Positions 8,960-17,932 are shown, counted from the first letter of the stretch. The stretch: 64,000 nucleotides of DNA from an uncultured Acetatifactor sp. (GCA_934394815.1 CAKRRD010000003.1:30050-94049), one strand, 5' to 3'. Notes: generated by a model not told the origin, from the sequence alone. A program made the numbers and translations.

Positions 8960-9784
8960 TCAAAGCTGTTTCCTTGCATCGTGATAGATTTCCATCCGGT
9001 CCGGCCAGGCTCTGCAGATCAGATTCAGACGATACCTTTTCGCAAGTTCTACCGCCTGATCCGTAGGTACCGCCTTGGATGCCAGCACCGGGATCCCTGC
9101 AGCGATCACTTTCTGCACCATATCCGTGGGAACCCGCCCCGTGGTAAACAAAATGCATTCGGACAGCTCCAGCTGTTCCCGCAATGCATAACCGATGCAC
9201 TTGTCCAGGGCATTATGTCTTCCGATATCTTCCATATGACAGACACAGCTGTCTCCGATTCCGAGATAACAGCTGTGCGTCCCTCCGGTCTGCCTGTGCA
9301 GTTCGGAATCCCCGGTAAATTCTTGCGCCAGGGCAAAGATCCATGCATTCTGCCATGAAATCTGCGGCAATTCCTGTAATTGCCTTTTTCCCTTCTTTTC
9401 CAGGAATGTCAGGTTTCCCGTACAACAGGTGGCTTCTCTGTCGGCAGCCGTCTGTCTGTCGTTTTTAAGTAAGTTTTCTTTCAAAAACACTCTTGCACTT
9501 CTTCCGCTCCCGCAGATCGTAATACTCTCCACATCCCGGATACTCCGGATCCAGCCTTCCGTGAAAAGTCTCCCAAGTATCAGTTCCGGCAGATGAGAAG
9601 CCGTACATGTCAGGCGGAACGTCAGCTGTTCGTCTACATAAACATCCAGAAAATGTTCGCAGACAATGTTCCTGCTTCTGTCAGCTACCGGATTCCCACA
9701 GTTCTCCGGATCGCCGGACTCCACTGCAGCGTAAGACTGCATAACTGCATTCTGTAATTGTTCCATACGGTCATTTATCTGCAT
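8960..9784 (-). CDS. fdhD: Formate dehydrogenase sulfurtransferase FdhD
   Basis: FdhD passes sulfur from a cysteine desulfurase to the molybdenum/tungsten bis-pterin cofactor of formate dehydrogenase. The hallmark GTHSCYLGIG, MEDIGRHNALDKCIGYAL, LFTTGRVPTDMVQK and SKAVPTDQAVELA segments are present. The mobile cysteine loop reads ATCCTGNL, adjacent Cys-Cys rather than the CxxC seen in E. coli FdhD, a variant worth noting. The start ATG at 9784 has a weak AGAGAA site. It is the first gene of the operon, with its promoter at 9913-9941. No formate dehydrogenase gene is inside the window. Confidence 0.92.
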   Translation of the reverse strand: MQINDRMEQLQNAVMQSYAAVESGDPENCGNPVADRSRNIVCEHFLDVYVDEQLTFRLTCTASHLPELILGRLFTEGWIRSIRDVESITICGSGRSARVFLKENLLKNDRQTAADREATCCTGNLTFLEKKGKRQLQELPQISWQNAWIFALAQEFTGDSELHRQTGGTHSCYLGIGDSCVCHMEDIGRHNALDKCIGYALREQLELSECILFTTGRVPTDMVQKVIAAGIPVLASKAVPTDQAVELAKRYRLNLICRAWPDRMEIYHDARKQL

Positions 9785-9836
9785 TTATCGTTCTCTTTTC
9801 TAAAGATAACATAACTATTCCGAACCCCATCTTGCA

Positions 9837-9863
9837 AAGCTTACCCGGATAACAGGTAAGCTT
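9837..9863 (-). promoter_or_regulatory. Hairpin in the fdhD leader
   Basis: The roughly 110-nt untranslated leader of the molybdenum operon has a perfect 9-bp stem, AAGCTTACC/GGTAAGCTT, with a 9-nt loop. It has no T-run, so it is not an obvious terminator. It does not show the architecture I would expect of the Moco riboswitch. It may be an mRNA stabiliser, a protein site or a small regulatory element. Confidence 0.4.
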
Positions 9864-9898
9864 GTCATTTGCTCCTGTGGTTATTAAGTAACATTTCT

Positions 9899-9941
9899 AT
9901 GTAAGCACTTACATTTTACATCAAACTCTGCATCCCCGCAA
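9899..9941 (-). promoter_or_regulatory. Promoter and operator of the molybdenum operon
   Basis: The minus strand shows -35 TTGCGG (9936-9941), 17-bp spacer and -10 TAAAAT (9913-9918). The operator with arms ATGTAAG/CTTACAT (9899-9914) shares its first two bases with the end of the -10, exactly as at 99-149. A repressor bound here would cover the start of transcription. The regulator gene is not identified in the window. Confidence 0.65.
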
Positions 9942-9943
9942 GC

Positions 9944-9976
9944 AAAAAATGCGTGCAGAAAAACATCCGCACGCAT
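9944..9976 (-). terminator. Terminator of ilvE
   Basis: On the minus strand an 8-bp perfect stem ATGCGTGC/GCACGCAT with a 12-nt loop is followed by TTTTTT. It lies about 50 bp past the ilvE stop and separates ilvE from the molybdenum operon promoter. Confidence 0.85.
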
Positions 9977-10023
9977 TCTCTTATCATCTTGTTTTAAATA
10001 ATTTCTCAGCTTTCTGCCGGAAA

Positions 10024-11049
10024 TTACTCGATCACATGGATCCAGCCCTCAGGAGCTTCGATTCTGCCCATCTGGATACCGGTCAAAGTCTCATACAGCT
10101 TCTTGGTGACAGGTCCCATCTCGGTCATGCCGCTGGGCAGGCAGATCTCCTTGCCGTGGTCAACGATCTTGCCTACAGGAGAAATCACTGCTGCGGTACC
10201 GCACAGACCAGCCTCTGCGAAGTCTTTTACTTCATCCAGATATACTTCTCTCTCTTCTACTTCCAGTCCCAGATATTCCTTGGCAACATATACCAGAGAA
10301 CGACGGGTGATGGAGGGAAGGATACTGTCGGACTTGGGAGTTACGACCTTGTTGTCCCTGGTAACGAACAGGAAGTTCGCACCACCGGTCTCTTCTACCT
10401 TGGTACGGGTAGCAGCATCCAGATACATATTCTCATCGTAGCCTTCCTTGTGTGCGGATACGATAGCATGTAAACTCATGGCATAGTTCAGACCAGCCTT
10501 GATGTGACCGGTTCCGTGAGGTGCCGCACGGTCAAAATCGGTGACACGGATGGTCAGGGGCTTAGCGCCGCCTTTGAAGTAAGGTCCTACAGGGGTACAG
10601 AGGATACGGAACTGATACTCATCCGCAGGCTTTACACCGATGACAGGGTTACTGCCGAACATATAAGGACGAATGTACAGAGTTGCGCCGCTGCCGTAAG
10701 GAGGCACGAAAGCATCGTTCGCCTTGACAGTCTCGGTAACAGCCTCTACGAAGCGCTCCTTGGGGAAAATGGGCATCTCCAGTCTTGCTGCAGAAGACTC
10801 CAGACGTTCACCGTTTAAATCAGGACGGAAGGTTACGATATGTCCGTCTTCGGTGGTGTATGCCTTCAGGCCCTCGAATACGGTCTGTGCATACTGCAGT
10901 ACACCTGCACACTCATTTAATACGATGTTGGGATCCTGGGTCAGCTGACCGTCATCCCATTTGCCGTCCTTGTAATTGGACACATATCTGTAATCCGTAG
11001 GGATATAACCGAAACCAATATTACCCCAGTCAATGTTCTTCTTTTCCAT
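10024..11049 (-). CDS. ilvE: Branched-chain amino acid aminotransferase
   Basis: PLP enzyme that interconverts leucine, isoleucine and valine with their 2-oxo acids. Family marks include GLKAYTTEDG, RPYMFGSNP, the PLP-lysine region GHIKAGLNYA, and ETGGANFLFV followed by TRRSLVYVAKEYLG. The 341-residue size matches class IV branched-chain aminotransferases of the longer type. The start at 11049 (MEKKNIDWGNIGFGY) has GAAGGAAT upstream; the frame upstream of it is not used. It is monocistronic, with a terminator at 9944-9976. The AT-rich upstream region (11050-11252) shows TTGACT and TATAAT boxes, but spaced only 14 bp, so the promoter is uncertain. No T-box leader is seen. Confidence 0.95.
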   Translation of the reverse strand: MEKKNIDWGNIGFGYIPTDYRYVSNYKDGKWDDGQLTQDPNIVLNECAGVLQYAQTVFEGLKAYTTEDGHIVTFRPDLNGERLESSAARLEMPIFPKERFVEAVTETVKANDAFVPPYGSGATLYIRPYMFGSNPVIGVKPADEYQFRILCTPVGPYFKGGAKPLTIRVTDFDRAAPHGTGHIKAGLNYAMSLHAIVSAHKEGYDENMYLDAATRTKVEETGGANFLFVTRDNKVVTPKSDSILPSITRRSLVYVAKEYLGLEVEEREVYLDEVKDFAEAGLCGTAAVISPVGKIVDHGKEICLPSGMTEMGPVTKKLYETLTGIQMGRIEAPEGWIHVIE

Positions 11050-11252
11050 TTTGTATTCCTTCTTTCCTCGGTTTACCACTCTGCCTGTTGATTTCTCTTA
11101 ACAGAATTTATTGATTTTCATTATTATACCATTTGTAATAAAAGTCAATATACACATTTATGCTTTCCAGTGATATTTTCAGAGAAAATGTGGTTCATTT
11201 CTCCTTTTGGCTTAAATATCAGATTAAATTCGCTACATATCTGTCTCTATGA

Positions 11253-11747
11253 TCATGACTTTTTCCGCTCATATTTCAAGAACTGGTAAGTGATGTCAAA
11301 ATAGACCTGCTCATCGCTGTCCGCGGTGATCTCCCACTCGGGATCGCTGTCCAGATCCGGAAAATAAGCATCCGCCTCATAGGCATGATCGATCTTCGTC
11401 ACATGTGCCACATCACAATAAGGCAGCATCTGACGGTAAATACTCTCGCCGCCGATGATGTAGATGCTCTCCTCGTCGTATTTTTTCAGTTCTTCCAGAA
11501 GTTCCTCGATGGAATGTACCACGATGGCATCCTTCACCTGATAATCCGGATCTTTTGACAGGATGATATTGGTGCGGTTCTTTAAAGGCATTCCCTGCGG
11601 AAATGTTTCTAAAGTCTTACGTCCCAGAACGACTACCTTACCGGTGGTCTCCTCCCGGAAATGCTTATGGTCATTGGGGATGCGGATCAGCAGTTCGTTC
11701 TTGCTGCCGATGGCCCAATTGTTATCTACTGCTACGATTAAGTTCAT
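11253..11747 (-). CDS. folA: Dihydrofolate reductase
   Basis: Reduces dihydrofolate to tetrahydrofolate with NADPH, closing the cycle driven by thymidylate synthase next door. The 164-residue protein has MNLIVAVDNNWAIG, the NADPH-site VVVLGRKTLETFP and YIIGGESIYRQMLP. The ATG at 11747 is preceded by AGGAGG at ideal spacing. It starts 22 bp after thyA, forming a thyA-folA operon. Confidence 0.95.
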   Translation of the reverse strand: MNLIVAVDNNWAIGSKNELLIRIPNDHKHFREETTGKVVVLGRKTLETFPQGMPLKNRTNIILSKDPDYQVKDAIVVHSIEELLEELKKYDEESIYIIGGESIYRQMLPYCDVAHVTKIDHAYEADAYFPDLDSDPEWEITADSDEQVYFDITYQFLKYERKKS

Positions 11748-11768
11748 GTTATCCTCCTTAGATGGCAT

Positions 11769-12617
11769 TTAAATAGCTATCGGAATATCTTTGATCTGTT
11801 CACCGGTCTGGTAGCCCTCCAGCTTCACATCGTCCGGCGTGAACCGGTAGAAATCTCTGATCTCCGGATTCAGCCAGAACTTCGGTGCAGGATACGGTTC
11901 CCTGTTGATAAGTTCCTTAATGGCATCCACATGGCGGTCATAGATGTGGGCATCCGCAATGACATGCACCAGTTCGCCCACATTCATATCGCAGACCTGC
12001 GCCAGCATATGCACCAGTACGGAATACTGTACCACATTCCAGTTGTTGGCTGCCAGCACATCCTGGGAACGCTGGTTCAAAACAGCATTCAGAGTCAGCC
12101 TGTCCTCTCCTTTTTTCTGGGTTACATTAAAGGTCATGCTGTAGGCACAGGGATACAGATTCATCTCGTGCAGATCCTGATGCACGTAAATATTGGTCAT
12201 GATGCGGCGGCTGAAAGGATTGTTCTTCAAATCGTAGATCACACGATCCACCTGATCCATCATGCCCTCTTTATACTGATGTTTCACACCCATCTGGTAA
12301 CCGTAGGCCTTACCGATGGAGCCGTTTTCATCCGCCCATTCATCCCAGACATGGCTGTTTAAATCATGAATATTGTTGGATTTGCGCTGCCAGATCCACA
12401 GCATCTCATCCGTGGCGGATTTAAGTGCCGTCCTTCGTAAGGTCAGGATCGGGAACTCCTTCGACAGGTCGTACCGGTTCACCACACCGAACTTTTTAAT
12501 GGTGTAGGCCGGGGTGCCGTCCGGCCAGTGAGGGCGGACTTTTTCGCCCTCCGTACTGGTACCGTTCGTCAGAATGTCATTACACATATCAATAAAAATA
12601 TGATCCGCTAAACTCAT
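11769..12617 (-). CDS. thyA: Thymidylate synthase
   Basis: Converts dUMP to dTMP with methylenetetrahydrofolate. The catalytic cysteine is in NLYPCAYSMTF. LNQRSQDVLAANNWN and HIYDRHVDAIKELI are the dUMP-binding segments. The 282-residue protein starts at ATG 12617 (MSLADHIFIDMC) with AAGGAG upstream. It lies upstream of folA in the same operon. An unrelated upstream extension of the frame was rejected. Confidence 0.95.
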   Translation of the reverse strand: MSLADHIFIDMCNDILTNGTSTEGEKVRPHWPDGTPAYTIKKFGVVNRYDLSKEFPILTLRRTALKSATDEMLWIWQRKSNNIHDLNSHVWDEWADENGSIGKAYGYQMGVKHQYKEGMMDQVDRVIYDLKNNPFSRRIMTNIYVHQDLHEMNLYPCAYSMTFNVTQKKGEDRLTLNAVLNQRSQDVLAANNWNVVQYSVLVHMLAQVCDMNVGELVHVIADAHIYDRHVDAIKELINREPYPAPKFWLNPEIRDFYRFTPDDVKLEGYQTGEQIKDIPIAI

Positions 12618-12682
12618 GTTGTCTCCTTTATTTCTTTTATTTCCTGCCTGCAGGCAGTCAGAAATGCTTCCTGTGGATGCAC

Positions 12683-14284
12683 TTATATTTCCCACTTGTC
12701 GCACAGGGAATTGATCTGGTCGGCGAACTTCGCCATATCCTTGTTGGTCATGATACCCTCGCTCTTTGTGACCAGTGCCAGCAGACGCCTTGCGGAAGCC
12801 AGCAGCCTCTCGAAGACTCCGGTGGCAGGCTTCGTCTTTTTCTTCACGGCAACCGGTGCTGCCTCATAGGTAAATTTATTACTGATCAGGTCGAACTCCG
12901 TGCCGCTGTAGGGCGCGTAGGCTCTCTGTCCGTACTCGATCTTCAGGCACTCGGTAAATGCGGTACATACACTGTCTTCGCCATGTACCACGAACACTTT
13001 CTTAGGCTTCTCCTCAAAAGCCTGCAGCCACTCGATCAGGCCTTCCTTATCCGCATGTCCGCTTAAGCCCTCCAGCTTCCGGATCTGTGCTCTTACCTGT
13101 ATCGTCTCACCGAACAGTTTTACTTCACCGGCACCCTCCACCAATGCTCTGCCCAGGGTTCCCACCGACTGGTAGCCCACGAACAGGATCGTGCATTCCT
13201 CTCTCCACAGGTTGTGTTTCAGATGATGGCGGATACGGCCCGCGTCACACATACCGGAAGCGGAAATGATGACCTTCGGAGTATCGTCAAAATTAATGGC
13301 CTTGGATTCCTCACTGGTGATGGACAGCTTCAGTCCCGAAAAAGAAATGGGATTGATGCCTTCTCTCACATATTCCATGGCCTCCTCATCAAAGCATTCC
13401 CACCGGTTCTCCTGAAATATGCCGGTAGCCTCCACCGCCATGGGACTGTCCACATACACCGGGAAATCCTCATGCCCTTTGACCAGACGTCCCACCTTGA
13501 TCTTGCGCAGGAAATACAGAATCTCCTGGGTACGTCCCACGGCAAAGGACGGAATCACCACATTACCGCCCCTGTCCAGTGTCTCCTGCAATACCTTCGT
13601 CAGTTCTGCCACATAGTCCAATTTATCCTTCGGATGCAGTCTGTCCCCGTAAGTGGACTCCATGACCACATAATCCGCTTCCTTTGTAGGGGTCGGATCC
13701 TTTAACAGAGGCTGATGCTTATTACCGATATCTCCGGAAAATACGATTTTCTTCGTATTGCCGTCCTCTGTCAGCCACACTTCAATGCTGGCGGAACCCA
13801 ACAGATGTCCGATATCCGTAAAACGGATCTTCACGCCATCACACACTTCCATGATGGTATTGTAATGGCAGGGTACCAGTCTGCGGATCACGCCGTCGGC
13901 ATCCTCCATGGTATACAGCGGCTCCACCACCGCATTATTGGCAGAACGTTTGGCCTTACGGTTCTTCCACTCCGCCTCGGCGCTCTGGATATGCGCACAG
14001 TCACGCAGCATGATACTGCACAGATCCGCCGTGGCATCCGTGGTATAGATCTGCCCTCTGAACCCTCTGGCATACAGAAGCGGCAGAAGTCCCGAATGAT
14101 CCACATGGGCATGGGTCAGGAATACATAGTCGATCATGGATTCCGCCACCGGCAGGGGAACATTCTCAAATACATTGATTCCCTGCTCCATACCGTAGTC
14201 CACTAAAATATGTTTCCCGGCTGCCTCCAGATAATGGCAGCTTCCGGTCACTTCATGGTCTGCCCCCACAAACACAAGTTTCAT
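12683..14284 (-). CDS. Metallo-beta-lactamase/beta-CASP family RNA-processing-type hydrolase
   Basis: A 533-residue MBL-fold protein. The zinc motif THAHVDHSG is present near residue 56, with later ligands in IGHLLGSAS, SGDIGN and GLSGHADKEGL. The beta-CASP region has MESTYGDR, PSFAVGRTQEILYFL, SASGMCDAGRI and a late VVHGE. This is the CPSF-like family of RNA nucleases or phosphoesterases. The C-terminal 70 residues are Lys-rich then helical and specific to this protein. It is probably cytoplasmic and may process RNA; the substrate is unknown. Start ATG 14284 has ACGGAGGTAG upstream. It follows the ABC gene by 24 bp. Confidence 0.88.
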   Translation of the reverse strand: MKLVFVGADHEVTGSCHYLEAAGKHILVDYGMEQGINVFENVPLPVAESMIDYVFLTHAHVDHSGLLPLLYARGFRGQIYTTDATADLCSIMLRDCAHIQSAEAEWKNRKAKRSANNAVVEPLYTMEDADGVIRRLVPCHYNTIMEVCDGVKIRFTDIGHLLGSASIEVWLTEDGNTKKIVFSGDIGNKHQPLLKDPTPTKEADYVVMESTYGDRLHPKDKLDYVAELTKVLQETLDRGGNVVIPSFAVGRTQEILYFLRKIKVGRLVKGHEDFPVYVDSPMAVEATGIFQENRWECFDEEAMEYVREGINPISFSGLKLSITSEESKAINFDDTPKVIISASGMCDAGRIRHHLKHNLWREECTILFVGYQSVGTLGRALVEGAGEVKLFGETIQVRAQIRKLEGLSGHADKEGLIEWLQAFEEKPKKVFVVHGEDSVCTAFTECLKIEYGQRAYAPYSGTEFDLISNKFTYEAAPVAVKKKTKPATGVFERLLASARRLLALVTKSEGIMTNKDMAKFADQINSLCDKWEI

Positions 14285-14308
14285 AGCTCTACCTCCGTTT
14301 TTGTAATG

Positions 14309-16069
14309 TTATTTCAAAGCATTGGCTGTTTCGTAGAACTGATAATAAATTCCCTTCTGCTCCATGAGCTGGTCGTGATTGCCTTCCTCCACAATGCCGT
14401 CATCCGTCAACACCAGAATCCGGTCAGAGTTGCGGATACTGGAAAGTCTGTGGGCAATGGTCAGGGTCGTACGTCCTTCTGACAATTCTCCCAGAGATTT
14501 TGCCACCGCAAATTCGCTCTCATTATCCAGTGCGGAAGTCGCCTCATCCAGAATGATGATGGGCGGATTTTTCAGAAACACTCTGGCAATACTGATGCGC
14601 TGTTTCTGTCCGCCGGACAGCTTCACGCCCCGCTCTCCCACATAAGTATCATAACCGTCCTTCAGTCCCATGATAAAGTCATGGGCCCCGGCACGTTTTG
14701 CCGCATTCATTACTTCTTCCCTCGAAGCTCCGGGGCGTCCGTAAGCGATATTTTCATAGATTGTACCGGAGAAAAGATACACATCCTGCTGTACGATGCC
14801 GATATTTTCCCGCAGACTCTTTAAAGTAAAATGTTTAATATCCTGACCGTCCAGTAATATCTTTCCTTCCGAGACATCGTAAAATCTTGGGATCAGATTA
14901 CACAGCGTCGTCTTACCGCCACCGGAAGGACCGACGATGGCCACTTTTTCTCCCGCATGGATCTGCAGATTCAGGTCGGAAAATACCTTGTTGTGGTCAT
15001 CCGGATATTCAAAGCTTACTTTTTCAAAAGAGATTTCTCCCTTAGGATCCTTCAGTTCCATGGCATCCGGTTCATCGAAGATCTCGATATCCGCATCCAC
15101 AATCTGTAAGAAACGCTCGATGCCCGTCATACCACGCTGGAACTGCTCGGCAAATTCAATGATACGGCGGATTGTTGCGATCAGGGTGGATACATACAGC
15201 ATATATGCCACCAGATCGCCGGCTGCGATTTTCCCTTTTACCATGAAGATACCGCCAGCCACCAGCACTACCAGGTACATCAGTCCGTCAAACAGCTTGA
15301 CCGTAGTATTGAACGCCGCCATATAACGGTAGGTCAGCTTCTTAATGTCCAGAAAAGCGCCGTTATCTTTCTCGAATTTTACATTTTCCACTTCCTCGTT
15401 GGTAAATGCCTTGACTACCTTATGTCCCAGCAGACTGTCCTCGATCCGCGCATTCAGTTCCCCAATCTGGTTCCGCTGCTTGCGGAAAGCGCTCCGCATC
15501 CGGAAATTCAGGATCATGCACACACCGCACATCAGCGGCACACACAGGAAGATCATCAGCGTCAGGGGCAGATGGATATTCGCCAGAATGATAAAGGAAA
15601 TTACCGTCTTGATCCCGGCGATGAAAAATTCTTCCGGACAGTGATGGGCAAATTCCGTCACATCAAACAGGTCGTTGGTGATCCGTCCCATGATCTGGCC
15701 GACCTTGGTATTGTTATAGTAGGTATTGGACAGCTTCTGCAAGTGATTATATGCATCTCTGCGCATATCTGTCTCGATCTTCGCGCCCATGACGTGTCCC
15801 ATGTCAGACATATAGTAGCTGGCAATGCCGTCCACGATTCGAAGTCCAAAATACAGAACCCCCAGCGAAAGTATGGTTTTCACGGACAAAGCGGCCAGAT
15901 CCCGCAGACCTTCGTTGGTAATGTAGCGCATGATCAGGGGCAGTACCAGTTCACAGACCGTGGTCAGTGCCGCGCAGAACAGATCCATCCACAGGGTAAA
16001 ACGATATTTTTTAAAATAAGGTGCGAACCTGCGAAACAACTCGCGGGTCGTATATTGCTTGTTATCCAT
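14309..16069 (-). CDS. ABC exporter, fused membrane and ATPase domains
   Basis: A 586-residue half-transporter of the MsbA/BmrA type. Six membrane segments lie in residues 20-300. The nucleotide-binding domain at 340-580 has Walker A GPSGGGKTT, signature LSGGQKQR, Walker B IIILDEATSALD and H-loop IAHRLSSIRNSD. The catalytic Glu and His are intact, so it should work as a homodimer. Substrate is unknown. Start ATG 16069 has AAAGGAA upstream. It lies between the GGDEF gene and the MBL gene, all in one direction with short gaps, but no functional link is evident. Confidence 0.9.
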   Translation of the reverse strand: MDNKQYTTRELFRRFAPYFKKYRFTLWMDLFCAALTTVCELVLPLIMRYITNEGLRDLAALSVKTILSLGVLYFGLRIVDGIASYYMSDMGHVMGAKIETDMRRDAYNHLQKLSNTYYNNTKVGQIMGRITNDLFDVTEFAHHCPEEFFIAGIKTVISFIILANIHLPLTLMIFLCVPLMCGVCMILNFRMRSAFRKQRNQIGELNARIEDSLLGHKVVKAFTNEEVENVKFEKDNGAFLDIKKLTYRYMAAFNTTVKLFDGLMYLVVLVAGGIFMVKGKIAAGDLVAYMLYVSTLIATIRRIIEFAEQFQRGMTGIERFLQIVDADIEIFDEPDAMELKDPKGEISFEKVSFEYPDDHNKVFSDLNLQIHAGEKVAIVGPSGGGKTTLCNLIPRFYDVSEGKILLDGQDIKHFTLKSLRENIGIVQQDVYLFSGTIYENIAYGRPGASREEVMNAAKRAGAHDFIMGLKDGYDTYVGERGVKLSGGQKQRISIARVFLKNPPIIILDEATSALDNESEFAVAKSLGELSEGRTTLTIAHRLSSIRNSDRILVLTDDGIVEEGNHDQLMEQKGIYYQFYETANALK

Positions 16070-16107
16070 TGTTGTATTCCTTTAAATTTTCAATTTCTGT
16101 TTCAAAA

Positions 16108-17715
16108 CTACAGGTATTTTCCCTCTCCCTGATAAAAGCGGACTTTTCCCTTCTGTTCCTTTTTCTGTTCATACAGGGTCATATCCGCAGCCGACAGAAA
16201 ATCCCACACCCGGTTCGGGGATTTTGGGATGGCGCAGACACCTCCCACGGAGATCGTAAGCCAGGGTTCCACCGTGGAGTCTTCGTTGGGGATCTCACAT
16301 TCCCGGATGCCGGTACATAACTGTTCTGCCCGTTCCAACGCGTACTCTCTGTCGCGTCCCGTCATGACTACCAGGAATTCATCTCCGCCGTACCGGGCCA
16401 CATAATCCTCCGGGAAACATTTTTTCAAAGTATCCGCCACAGCACAGATTCCTTCATCGCCTTTTCCGTGTCCGTAACGGTCATTCAACTGTTTGAAATA
16501 ATCAATATCCAGGAACAGGATGCCCAGCTCCTTTTCATTCAGGAGGCAGTCTTCAAACACATCTTCCAGATAGCGGTTCAGGCTCCTTTTATTATAAAGT
16601 CCGGTCAGTTCATCATGATCCGCCTGATACAGCAGACGGTTTCTCTTACGTTTCTGCTCCTTCTGTTCCTCTTCCACTGTCTGCAGCCGTTTTCTGAGTT
16701 CCATCATGTACATGACCTGATTATTCTCTACCAGTTCCCAGTTGTCCTTTAACTGGAAAAAGGTGTCCGCACTCTGCTGGAATTCCTCAATTGTCATCTG
16801 GCCACTGCAATACCGCATCCGCAGGGACAACAACTGCAGCAGAAGACTTTTGTTCTGTTCGATGGCAGCCTTGGGTTCCAGACAGTTTAATACCTTCTCT
16901 ATCTGCTCCGGCTTGCCGATCTTTTCCACATATTGCAACAGGTTCTGGATACTGTCGTATTCCGAGGAGACCTGGGTCATATCTTCCAGGGCCTCCACTG
17001 CACTGCTGACATATTGCTCCGCCTGCTCCCGCTCTCCGCGTCTCTCTGCGAGATGAGCCAGAAATACATTGACCGACAGCCTTGTCTCATGGATGATCTC
17101 CTCACTCTGCCCGGTCTCTTCCAGTTTGCGCAGTACCTTTTCCGTCTCATCATCCATATGCAGACACAGCAGACAGCAGCCGTATTCCGCCAGCATCTTC
17201 CGGAAATTGATCCTGCTGTAGGTACTGTGATCGTCTGCCTGTTCAAACTCGCGGATGCATTCCGCACGGCACTGCACCGCTCTGTCATAGGCCCCTATAA
17301 GATAATACGCATCCGACATATTACTCAGCACAATGCTGTGTACCATCTTATCATTATATCTTTCCGTATAGTCCAATGCCTTATCATACTGTTCCATGGC
17401 CAGAGGCAGATTGTTCTGCATGTGAGCCACGATACCGATCATATTGTATGCCCGCGCCACATGGTGCTCCTGATCAGTTCCCAGAAGGCAGCGGACGCAT
17501 TCATCCAGATAATGCAGACATTCTTCCTGATTTCCCATAGTCAGATGATAAAAGGCAGCAAAATAGCAGATCCATCCGTGGATCCCCTTATCATCCTGTT
17601 CCGTCACAACGGAAAGGGCCTGTTCCAGAATCTCCCAGGTATAAGGTATCCCGTCTGCCATCTGCTTATTCAGGCGTTCTGCTGTCTCTAACATTTGCTG
17701 TCTCGTCGCATTCAT
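16108..17715 (-). CDS. TPR-repeat diguanylate cyclase (GGDEF)
   Basis: A 535-residue cytoplasmic protein. Residues 1-340 are helical, TPR-like repeats (for example AYNMIGIVAHMQNNLPLAMEQYDKAL read as one repeat). A short coiled coil (QTVEEEQKEQKRKRN) follows, then a GGDEF domain at 375-535. The active site ARYGGDEFLVV is intact, with DIDYFKQLNDRYGHGKGDE before it, so it should make cyclic di-GMP. The usual inhibitory I-site RxxD is replaced by FPED, so product inhibition may be lost. No membrane segment or EAL domain is present. The TPR array presumably senses a partner. Its own promoter is at 17821-17849. Confidence 0.9.
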   Translation of the reverse strand: MNATRQQMLETAERLNKQMADGIPYTWEILEQALSVVTEQDDKGIHGWICYFAAFYHLTMGNQEECLHYLDECVRCLLGTDQEHHVARAYNMIGIVAHMQNNLPLAMEQYDKALDYTERYNDKMVHSIVLSNMSDAYYLIGAYDRAVQCRAECIREFEQADDHSTYSRINFRKMLAEYGCCLLCLHMDDETEKVLRKLEETGQSEEIIHETRLSVNVFLAHLAERRGEREQAEQYVSSAVEALEDMTQVSSEYDSIQNLLQYVEKIGKPEQIEKVLNCLEPKAAIEQNKSLLLQLLSLRMRYCSGQMTIEEFQQSADTFFQLKDNWELVENNQVMYMMELRKRLQTVEEEQKEQKRKRNRLLYQADHDELTGLYNKRSLNRYLEDVFEDCLLNEKELGILFLDIDYFKQLNDRYGHGKGDEGICAVADTLKKCFPEDYVARYGGDEFLVVMTGRDREYALERAEQLCTGIRECEIPNEDSTVEPWLTISVGGVCAIPKSPNRVWDFLSAADMTLYEQKKEQKGKVRFYQGEGKYL

Positions 17716-17820
17716 GTCTGTCTTCCTACCGTCCTGTTATCTCTCAATCATCCGCATATCGTCGTTCTCTGTTTTTCCTGCCTTGCCTGGCAGTATATTT
17801 TTCAGAGTTCTTTCTTTCTT

Positions 17821-17849
17821 ATTGTATTATTTTATATCCCGGTGCGCAA
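17821..17849 (-). promoter_or_regulatory. Promoter of the GGDEF gene
   Basis: On the minus strand -35 TTGCGC (17844-17849) and -10 TACAAT (17821-17826) are separated by 17 bp, about 100 bp upstream of the start codon at 17715. Confidence 0.55.
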
Positions 17850-17932
17850 GTTATTTTCCGGAATAAAATGTTTCCCTATTTTCAAAAAAATGTTAGAATG
17901 GAAATATCTTTCGGAATTCGTTAGGAAAAGGT

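Noticed and set aside
9785-9900. Moco riboswitch upstream of fdhD
   Set aside because: Only one simple hairpin is present. The multi-stem architecture expected for the class is not visible. A covariance search was not possible.
11050-11252. T-box or other amino-acid control upstream of ilvE
   Set aside because: The region is AT-rich with loose promoter-like boxes and no conserved leader structure.
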